Shown here piece by piece: positions 6,704 through 12,029 of a DNA stretch of 12,029 nucleotides. A program made the position numbers and the translations under genes. Every line of letters begins with the position of its first letter. Within the stretch, counting starts at the first letter, position 1. The notes under the pieces were generated by a model. The model saw nothing but the letters and a program-made list of their open reading frames with translations, made no database searches and was not told the origin of the DNA. This stretch comes from an uncultured Eubacteriaceae bacterium (lineage in GTDB: Bacteria > Bacillota > Clostridia > Eubacteriales > Eubacteriaceae), in assembly GCA_947625585.1 (NCBI GenBank), contig CANQOZ010000028.1, positions 1-12,029 on the forward strand, read 5' to 3'.

Positions 6704-7536
6704 TAGACATTTCCTAAATAGACATTATCTAAGTATTTTTCAGCTTCTTTTTTTAAGTTGACCAATGTATTAACAGGTGTTGGAGGTGTTGATTGCATTT
6801 TATAATTTGGGAAAAATCGTGATAGATGTAGCGGAATAGATCTATCAATACTCCCAATATAAGAAGCAATTTCACTAATTTCTTCTATTGAATCATTAAC
6901 ACCAGGAATTACTAAAGTAGTCACTTCTACATGAGAGCCATTATCTTTTGCAATCTTGATATTCTTCTTAACAGTTTCAAGATCTCCACCAATATTGTCA
7001 TAAAGATCTATACCTTTAAAATCGATATTAAAAGCATCTGTAACCTTTGCAACTTCTTTAAAAATATCAGGATTAACTCCACCATTAGAAACAACAACGG
7101 TTTTTAATCCTCTATTTTTAGCAAGTTTAAACGTATCGATTATAAATTCATAATTAATAAGAGGTTCATTATAAGTAAAAGCAATTCCAATATTTCCCTG
7201 ATTTTGATATTGACTAGCTAAATCTACTAATTCTTCAGGTGTTAACTCATAATGAGGTAAGCCAATTCCATTAGTCATTGATATTGAATGATTTTGACAA
7301 AAAGGACAGTTGAAGTTACAACCATAACCTCCAACTGATAAAATTTGACTACCTGGATAAAAATTATACAAGGGCTTTTTTTCAATAGGATCAAGAGCAA
7401 TAGATGAGATTACTCCATAATTGGTTCCTTTAATCTCTCCATTTATATTTTGTCTGCCCCGGCATCGACCTATTTGTCCTTCACTTAAAGTACAATTATG
7501 TGGACAAACTTGACATGTTACTGCTTCACTCTTCAT
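6703..7536 (-). CDS. AmmeMemoRadiSam system radical SAM enzyme
   Basis: This is a PflA-like radical SAM protein. The iron-sulfur motif is CNFNCPFC (C73, C77, C80). An additional N-terminal cysteine set, CQVCPHNC (C8, C11, C15) with C25 in GRCRGR, is typical of this branch. Other features are GGYGC, the AFTYNEPLI segment and VVSNGGVNPD. With the Memo-like and AMMECR1-like genes directly upstream it fits the AmmeMemoRadiSam system radical SAM enzyme, whose reaction is not established. It is 277 residues, shorter than the roughly 330 I would expect for this family, with the core intact. Start ATG at 7536 overlaps the AMMECR1 gene by 11 bp, with GAGG about 9 bases upstream. A glycyl-radical activase is the main alternative, but no glycyl radical enzyme gene is nearby. 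Confidence 0.93.
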   Translation of the reverse strand: MKSEAVTCQVCPHNCTLSEGQIGRCRGRQNINGEIKGTNYGVISSIALDPIEKKPLYNFYPGSQILSVGGYGCNFNCPFCQNHSISMTNGIGLPHYELTPEELVDLASQYQNQGNIGIAFTYNEPLINYEFIIDTFKLAKNRGLKTVVVSNGGVNPDIFKEVAKVTDAFNIDFKGIDLYDNIGGDLETVKKNIKIAKDNGSHVEVTTLVIPGVNDSIEEISEIASYIGSIDRSIPLHLSRFFPNYKMQSTPPTPVNTLVNLKKEAEKYLDNVYLGNV

Positions 7537-8044
7537 GCCTTTCTACCTCAAAACGCATTATTTCATTAATTGTATCTCCATAACCTAGGCCAGCTTTCTG
7601 AGCTGCTATATTAATTTGGTCTTCTACTGTATCAACGCCGTCTAAATCTGGTAATAATAGTCCACGTTTAAAACCAGAGCTTACAATAACTCCATATTTT
7701 TTAGGATCTAATTCATCTAACGAGTGAATTAATTCCGGTTCTGAAAGTACGTCTACTGAATAGTCTAGATCATCTAATTCATAATCTTTTACAGGATTAA
7801 ACCTAGGATCTTTTGAACAACTACTAACAGCATTTTGAATGATTTCTTCAGCAACATTATCCTGAGTAGGTAAGAATGTTCCAATACAACCTCTTAATTG
7901 TCCATTTTTATGTAATGAAACAAAAGTACCAGCTTTTTCATTTAATAATTCTTCATTAATTTCTAGATCCTTTGGCACTTTTCCAGTTTTCGTATAGCCA
8001 TTAATTACTTGTTTAGCTAATTCAATATATGGATCTTTACTCAT
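7526..8044 (-). CDS. AMMECR1-domain protein (AmmeMemoRadiSam system protein A)
   Basis: AMMECR1 proteins are conserved from bacteria to humans; no activity is firmly established. The 172 residues carry the near-invariant LRGCIGT motif (50-56). They are followed by SCSKDPRFNPV (75-85), then SVDVLSEPELI, then a C-terminal block with VSSGFKRGLLLPDL and EDQINIAAQKAGL. Start: ATG at 8044 has GAAGGA upstream and lies inside the end of the Memo-like gene (8-bp overlap). The radical SAM gene overlaps at the other end by 11 bp. Overlaps on both sides indicate coordinated synthesis, and this A-B-radical SAM order is the signature of the system. The product is cytosolic and acidic. Confidence 0.95.
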   Translation of the reverse strand: MSKDPYIELAKQVINGYTKTGKVPKDLEINEELLNEKAGTFVSLHKNGQLRGCIGTFLPTQDNVAEEIIQNAVSSCSKDPRFNPVKDYELDDLDYSVDVLSEPELIHSLDELDPKKYGVIVSSGFKRGLLLPDLDGVDTVEDQINIAAQKAGLGYGDTINEIMRFEVERHEE

Positions 8045-8861
8045 TATCTTTTCCTTCTATATTTATTTCTGCACATCCATAACCTACTCCAAATGGACCT
8101 TCATATGAATCTAAGCTTGTTGAATAATCGTAGTCGTCTAAAGCACCAGCTAGAATAACAAAAGATCTTAGTCCACATTCGGAAGCTTTGTTACAGAAAT
8201 TTTCGTCATAATTTTTAAATTCTTCTAAATCACCGTTTTTAACAGTTTCTGCAAACATCTTATCAAATTCAGGTCCCTCTTTTTTGTAACCATAAGGACC
8301 ATCTGCTTTTAATACATGAGATAAGTCCCCACTAGCTATAAAAACAACATCTTCATCTAAATTATCAATTGCTTTACTAATATCTTTTCCTAATTTAAAG
8401 TGTTCTTCTAGAGGTAAACCTGATAAACCAATTCTAATTATTTTTTTATCTTTTAAAAAGTCAGGATTTTCTTGTTGAATAAAATAGAGTGGAATTAATG
8501 TGGCATGATCTAAATTTGGATCCATTTCCCCAAGAGTTCCAGCTGGAATTCCATGGGAATTAGCATTTTTAATTATTTCATCTCTTAATTCTTCATCATA
8601 ATTTACTTTAGCACCAACTTGTGGAGCATAAAAGTTTTGAAAATTACCATAAGCTGTATCTCCTGGTGAAATATGAAAATAATCTCTATACATTACACTA
8701 TGAGGAGTCGTTATAATAATCGTATCAGGATTAAGTTCAACTATTTCTTTGGCATACTTTTTATAATTGTCAATTGTATCCTGAATTGTCTTTTCTTCAC
8801 CTTTACCAATTTCAGGTACAATTAAAGGTGGATGTGGTACAATATAGGCCTTCTCAATCAT
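8037..8861 (-). CDS. Memo-like protein (AmmeMemoRadiSam system protein B)
   Basis: This is a 274-residue protein of the MEMO1 family, structurally related to extradiol dioxygenases (LigB). Human MEMO1 binds metal; the bacterial role is not established. Visible features: HPPLIVPEIG (10-19, with H10), TTPHSVMYRD (H54), NLDHATLIPL (D118, H119), ASGDLSH (H182) and ASECGLRSF (C229). The His and Cys placement fits a retained metal-binding pocket. It heads the six-gene minus-strand operon. The start is ATG at 8861, with AAAGGA about eight bases upstream. The divergent VanZ-RDD gene starts about 53 bases away, so their control regions must overlap or lie within coding DNA. I see no convincing promoter hexamers in that gap. 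Confidence 0.93.
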   Translation of the reverse strand: MIEKAYIVPHPPLIVPEIGKGEEKTIQDTIDNYKKYAKEIVELNPDTIIITTPHSVMYRDYFHISPGDTAYGNFQNFYAPQVGAKVNYDEELRDEIIKNANSHGIPAGTLGEMDPNLDHATLIPLYFIQQENPDFLKDKKIIRIGLSGLPLEEHFKLGKDISKAIDNLDEDVVFIASGDLSHVLKADGPYGYKKEGPEFDKMFAETVKNGDLEEFKNYDENFCNKASECGLRSFVILAGALDDYDYSTSLDSYEGPFGVGYGCAEINIEGKDNE

Positions 8862-8913
8862 TGAGGTTATCCTTTCTGAAATTAAGTTTTATTGAAATAG
8901 AGAGTTTTGGTGG

Positions 8914-10059
8914 GTGATGTTTGATTATTTAGATTCTATAGAACAAGCTGTTTATTTATTTCCAGTTGTTCTTGCACTGTTTGCAATACCATACTTCTAT
9001 TACCAATATAAGAAATATAAAAATATACAGTTTTTGAAAAGTGTATCAACAGTAACGTTTATACTTTACATAATTTGTTGTTATTGCTTAACGATATTAC
9101 CTTTACCTAGTTATGAAGAAGTTGCCCAACTAACGGGACCCTTTACTGATTTTACCCCGTTTGGATTCGTATCTGACTTTATTAAAAATACTAATGCAAC
9201 TTTAAATCCATTAACTTGGGTTGAGGCTATTCAGAGTCCTTGGTTTTATATGCCATTCTTTAATTTTTTAATGTTAGTCCCATTTGGCATCTATCAAAAA
9301 AGACTCTTTAATAACTCTTTATTAAAAACAATTGTGTTAGCTTTTTTATTGAGCTTATCTTTTGAACTAATTCAACGATCTGCTTTGTTCGGAATCTATC
9401 CGAATCCTTATAGATTATTTCAACTAGATGACTTAATTCTAAATACAAGTGGAGCAATTGTAGGATGGATTTTAGCTCCGAAAGCATTTAAGTCAAACTA
9501 TAATATTAGAAGTTCTATATATTCACCTCCAATAAAGGGGAGAATCTATACCTTTATAGTTGACGTTATTATTTTGAGTATAATTATTAGATTAGCATCA
9601 GTTATTTTTGGCTCATTTATTGTTCAAGATAATTATTTTAATCAATATATTTATTTAGTAATTTTTGGAATTTTATACTTTATTGTAGGTACCTGGTTTG
9701 CTGAAGGGAAAACGTTAGGCGGAATGCTATTTGACTATTCCTACCGAAATAATAATGGTGGAAAAGTTCGATTCAGTAGTTTTGCTCTTAGACAATTAAT
9801 TTTAGTTGTTTTTATTATTCCTTGTCCTGTAATTTGTCTTTATATTTTAAACTCAGGCATGGATACAATTTTAAAAATTCCATTGATTGTCATCTTTTTA
9901 ATGTTTCCATTAATAGTGGTGGTTCAATTATCTTTTCATTTAGCGCCGTATTATGAAACATTTTCAAATGTTTTTCTAACTGATGAGCGTAAATATAAAA
10001 GGATTAGTCAAGCTCAGCAATCTTCGTTACCACCGTTCGATCGAGATCTTCCGTTATAG
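8914..10059 (+). CDS. VanZ-RDD fusion integral membrane protein
   Basis: The 381 residues form two membrane domains. Residues 1-190 are VanZ-like, with hydrophobic helices near 12-30, 44-62, 110-128, 138-153 and 174-187, and the typical pattern SFELIQ (149-154) then QLDDLILNTSG (170-180). Residues 205-345 form an RDD domain, with R210 and D217 in GRIYTFIVDVI and the GKTLGG motif (265-270), plus four further helices. VanZ proteins are linked to low-level teicoplanin resistance in enterococci; the role of the fusion is unknown. Start choice is uncertain: GTG at 8914 and ATG at 8917 are in frame. ATG is the more natural, though the best purine-rich sites (GGTGG 8909-8913, AGAGAG 8898-8903) are poorly spaced. 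The 3' end overlaps a convergent gene by 56 bp, and its terminator lies in that overlap. Confidence 0.92.
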   Translation: MMFDYLDSIEQAVYLFPVVLALFAIPYFYYQYKKYKNIQFLKSVSTVTFILYIICCYCLTILPLPSYEEVAQLTGPFTDFTPFGFVSDFIKNTNATLNPLTWVEAIQSPWFYMPFFNFLMLVPFGIYQKRLFNNSLLKTIVLAFLLSLSFELIQRSALFGIYPNPYRLFQLDDLILNTSGAIVGWILAPKAFKSNYNIRSSIYSPPIKGRIYTFIVDVIILSIIIRLASVIFGSFIVQDNYFNQYIYLVIFGILYFIVGTWFAEGKTLGGMLFDYSYRNNNGGKVRFSSFALRQLILVVFIIPCPVICLYILNSGMDTILKIPLIVIFLMFPLIVVVQLSFHLAPYYETFSNVFLTDERKYKRISQAQQSSLPPFDRDLPL

Positions 10060-10504
10060 GTTCATGAACCACTCGGAAGATCTCTTTTGGTATTTGCTCC
10101 TCTAGAACTGGTATTGGCGGAGCATAAATGAATTTACCGTGAAGTTTTAAACAACCAAGTAGATTAAAATAGGCTAGGGATAATCCCTTTAAAGCTTCGT
10201 CGCCGTCTTTGATTGCTTGGTTAATTGTATTTGCAACATCAATATTAGATAAAATCGTTCCCCATTTGTTGTGTCCAAAATTTGAATTAGTCCAGCTTGC
10301 TCTCTTTATGTAACTGATATCTTCTGGGGCATCAAAATCGGCTCCGTAAGCATTTAAACCTTCCATTCTTAAGTAATGTATTAATTGTGGATCCTGTCCA
10401 CAACTAACATCTAAAACGGGTTCCATAGCAGTTTTAGGATTTAATCCAAAAACCTCTAGTTGAAATTCTGGTGTATAGTTTGATTGATAAATTTGATCAC
10501 TCAT
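10004..10504 (-). CDS. Small class I SAM-dependent methyltransferase-like protein
   Basis: The 166 residues show a Rossmann-type SAM-binding motif I, VLDVSCGQDPQL (30-41), followed by NAYGADFD, an acidic end of strand beta-2 (D57 or D59) that would contact the ribose of SAM. Later WGTILSNIDV (about 81-90) and the GCLKLHGKFIYAPP segment match the central and late strands of the fold. No canonical catalytic motif is evident, so the substrate is unknown and it could be a catalytically weak relative. Start: ATG at 10504 with AAGGAAAG just upstream. It is monocistronic, divergent from the second pseudouridine synthase gene and convergent with the VanZ-RDD gene, overlapping it by 56 bp. The C-terminal 27 or so residues are read from the DNA that also carries the terminator of that gene. 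Confidence 0.75.
   Translation of the reverse strand: MSDQIYQSNYTPEFQLEVFGLNPKTAMEPVLDVSCGQDPQLIHYLRMEGLNAYGADFDAPEDISYIKRASWTNSNFGHNKWGTILSNIDVANTINQAIKDGDEALKGLSLAYFNLLGCLKLHGKFIYAPPIPVLEEQIPKEIFRVVHEPITEDLDRTVVTKIAELD
10043..10088 (+). terminator. Terminator of the VanZ-RDD gene, inside the convergent coding overlap
   Basis: GAGATCTTCCG (10043-10053) and CGGAAGATCTC (10074-10084) form a perfect 11-bp stem followed by TTTT (10085-10088). The loop contains a second perfect palindrome, GGTTCATGAACC (10059-10070). The stem begins inside the VanZ-RDD coding sequence, before its TAG stop (10057-10059), and the whole structure is also read as codons of the opposing gene. Confidence 0.8.
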
Positions 10505-10543
10505 ATTCTTTCCTTATTTAAATATTCATATTTTTACAATTTT

Positions 10544-10571
10544 TTTACACAGTATGTGTTCCAGATAAAAT
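10544..10571 (+). promoter_or_regulatory. Candidate promoter of the second pseudouridine synthase gene with an overlapping palindrome
   Basis: TTTACA (10544-10549) and TAAAAT (10566-10571) are spaced by 16 bases and would start transcription near 10578. The palindrome ACACA-GTA-TGTGT (10547-10559) overlaps the -35 hexamer and could be an operator. A second candidate -10, TATAAA (10578-10583), would give an almost leaderless mRNA. All are sequence-based guesses. Confidence 0.45.
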
Positions 10572-10595
10572 TTAAGTTATAAAATATCTTTACAT

Positions 10596-11510
10596 ATGTT
10601 TGAAGATACCCATGAAACTAACCATTATCAATTAATTGTAGACAAAAAAATTGATAACAAGAAAATACGTGATATACTAATAAATCGAGGTTTTTCAAGT
10701 CGATTAATTTCTACTATAAAGAAGTATGGAAAACTTTTGAAAAATGGAGAAGAAGTCTTTTTTATAGAAGAGGCCTCTGCTGGAGATGTAATTGATGTTT
10801 TTCTACCAAATGAAAAATTAAACATTAAACCAGTAGAAGGAGATATTGACATTATTTATGAAGATTCAGAAATACTCGTCGTTAATAAACCGACAATGTT
10901 AGTAACTCATCCTACTCAGGATTATCAGGAAAACACCTTGGGTAATTATATCGCTAATTACTTTGATAAAACAAATCAAAAGGTCAAGGTGCGTTTTGTA
11001 AATAGATTAGATAGAGATACAACAGGTTTAATTGTTGTAGCAAAAAATAAGTTTGTTCATCATTATATTCAATCAAGAATGAATACTGATGAAGTTCAAA
11101 AAACATATACTGCTTTTGCAGAAGGAATTCCTGAAGAGGAAGAATTCTTAATAGATAAACCTATATATAGGCCAGAACAAGAGTCAATTAAAAGAATTGT
11201 TGATGAACGAGGTAAAAAATCTCAAACAGATGTTAAGTTAGTTGAAAAACTCGGAAATAATTCAAAATTAGAATGTAAATTATTAACAGGAAGAACTCAC
11301 CAAATAAGAGTTCATTTAGAGTCAATGGGACTTCCATTAATTGGAGATCCGCTCTATAATCCTGATTCAAAGATAGAATTTAACCGTCAGGCTTTACATG
11401 CACGACGATTAGAATTAACACTTCCAAAGAAAGGTAAAATTGTTTTGGAAGCACCGATTTCGGAAGATTTAATTCAATTGGAATCTCAATTGAAAGGAGT
11501 TGCGGAATGA
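10596..11510 (+). CDS. RluD-family pseudouridine synthase (second copy)
   Basis: This 304-residue enzyme is of the same family as the minus-strand protein at 6703-5735. An S4-like N-terminal domain (about 15-70) is followed by a catalytic domain with IIYEDSEILVVNKP (86-99), VNRLDRDTTG with catalytic D139, GRTHQIRVHLE and LIGDPLYNP. The last two are textbook motifs for rRNA uridine isomerisation. The target is unknown. Start: ATG at 10596 is the first in-frame codon after a stop-rich AT region, but no Shine-Dalgarno is visible in the 20 bases before it. The gene may therefore be read from a very short leader. The stop overlaps the start of the acidic protein gene as ATGA, with AAAGGAG positioned for that gene, so the two are translationally coupled. 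Confidence 0.93.
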   Translation: MFEDTHETNHYQLIVDKKIDNKKIRDILINRGFSSRLISTIKKYGKLLKNGEEVFFIEEASAGDVIDVFLPNEKLNIKPVEGDIDIIYEDSEILVVNKPTMLVTHPTQDYQENTLGNYIANYFDKTNQKVKVRFVNRLDRDTTGLIVVAKNKFVHHYIQSRMNTDEVQKTYTAFAEGIPEEEEFLIDKPIYRPEQESIKRIVDERGKKSQTDVKLVEKLGNNSKLECKLLTGRTHQIRVHLESMGLPLIGDPLYNPDSKIEFNRQALHARRLELTLPKKGKIVLEAPISEDLIQLESQLKGVAE

Positions 11511-12029
11511 GTGATAAAGATAAAAATGATCTTGACTTAGAAGAGAAGTTAGATGGAGAAGTAATAATACCGAAAGACCAGTTTGATCCTGAAGACCGTT
11601 TTACAACTCAAGATTTAAATGAAATTGATGAACTAATAAATAGTAGTGAATTTTTAAAAGATTACAACGAACCGGGAAAAACTGAGAAGGACGATGAAGC
11701 AATTGCTGAAGATACTTCGATTAATACTGAGGAGCCAGCTGAAGGAGTTGAAGCTGAATTATTAACAGATTCTATTCCACAAAAAGATGGATCTGAATAT
11801 AAAAATAATCAATCTCAGCCTGTAGATAGTGAATTAAAATTTGATGATCATGTAGAAGAACCTGTAAAAGAACAAATCGATGAAGATTCGATAGAATCAA
11901 AAAGTTCTGAAGAAGAAACTACTAATGATAATAACACTAAAAACACGGAATCCGAAGTTGGAGCTACTGTAGGGGGGGAATCGTCAAAATCGGGTAAACC
12001 AATTTCAAAACAAAAGAGTTTTAAATTTA
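11507..12029 (+). CDS. Very acidic low-complexity protein, N-terminal part (3' end outside window)
   Basis: The frame is open from ATG at 11507 to the window end, giving 174 residues without a stop. AAAGGAG (11493-11499) lies 7 bases upstream and the start overlaps the pseudouridine synthase stop by 4 bp, so the start is firm. I do not recognise the family. Residues 1-155 are rich in D, E, N and S with few hydrophobic residues, and look disordered. Charge changes after about 155, where the chain becomes basic (SGKPISKQKSFKF). A long acidic cytosolic tail followed by basic residues is what precedes a membrane helix in some Gram-positive single-pass proteins; that is inference, as the helix would be beyond the edge. 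A G7 run lies at 11972-11978. There is no signal peptide at the N-terminus. Confidence 0.85.
   Translation, partial: MSDKDKNDLDLEEKLDGEVIIPKDQFDPEDRFTTQDLNEIDELINSSEFLKDYNEPGKTEKDDEAIAEDTSINTEEPAEGVEAELLTDSIPQKDGSEYKNNQSQPVDSELKFDDHVEEPVKEQIDEDSIESKSSEEETTNDNNTKNTESEVGATVGGESSKSGKPISKQKSFKF

Noticed and set aside
8862..8913. Promoter pair in the Memo / VanZ-RDD divergent gap
   Set aside because: I tried both strands and found no hexamer pair with acceptable spacing, so I do not annotate one, though promoters must be near.
10628..10852. Minus-strand 74-codon frame inside the second pseudouridine synthase gene
   Set aside because: It is antisense to a conserved enzyme and rich in serine and phenylalanine, as expected of a shadow frame.

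Overview
The window is AT-rich, with compact genes and Shine-Dalgarno-led starts. The gene content (ThiM/ThiE/ThiD, LuxS, RecU, a VanZ-RDD membrane protein and a DegV remnant) points to a low-GC member of the Bacillota (Firmicutes). The RecU has the short N-terminus and the IPTPITPV / STVDYIG / CFDAKE wording that I associate with clostridial RecU proteins. With the AmmeMemoRadiSam set this leans towards an anaerobic or clostridia-like lineage, but I cannot name a genus.

Layout. (1) Positions 1-2573, plus strand: the end of a thiamine salvage operon, thiM (cut by the window edge), thiE, a HAD phosphatase and thiD. All are joined by short overlaps (14, 8 and 4 bp). (2) Positions 2574-4426: a low-density stretch. 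It holds small inverted repeats, an unrecognised 151-residue protein with a bidirectional terminator, and a decayed degV gene on the minus strand with at least three frameshifts and several stops. (3) Positions 4427-4708: a small unrecognised protein with a predicted coiled coil. It converges on luxS across a strong shared hairpin terminator. (4) Positions 8861-4752, minus strand: one tightly packed six-gene operon read Memo-like, AMMECR1-like, radical SAM, RluC/RluD-type pseudouridine synthase, RecU, LuxS. The first three form the AmmeMemoRadiSam set, which is widespread but whose reaction is not established. (5) Positions 8914-10059, plus strand: a VanZ-RDD fusion membrane protein. Its 3' end overlaps by 56 bp a convergent methyltransferase-like gene (10504-10004, minus), and a large terminator hairpin lies in the shared coding DNA. 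(6) Positions 10596-12029, plus strand: a second RluD-type pseudouridine synthase, overlapping by 4 bp a very acidic, low-complexity protein that runs off the window.

How the parts may work together. The thiamine genes convert hydroxyethylthiazole and HMP to thiamine monophosphate. The embedded HAD protein is a candidate for a phosphatase step near that product. In the minus-strand operon, LuxS (activated methyl cycle, AI-2), RecU (Holliday junction resolution), a pseudouridine synthase and the AmmeMemoRadiSam trio are co-transcribed by arrangement. No single pathway is obvious, though a radical SAM enzyme and a salvage enzyme of SAM metabolism sit in the same unit.

I see no tRNA, rRNA, CRISPR array, insertion sequence or riboswitch. 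The most notable points are the AmmeMemoRadiSam operon, the thiamine-operon HAD protein and the terminator built from overlapping coding sequence.
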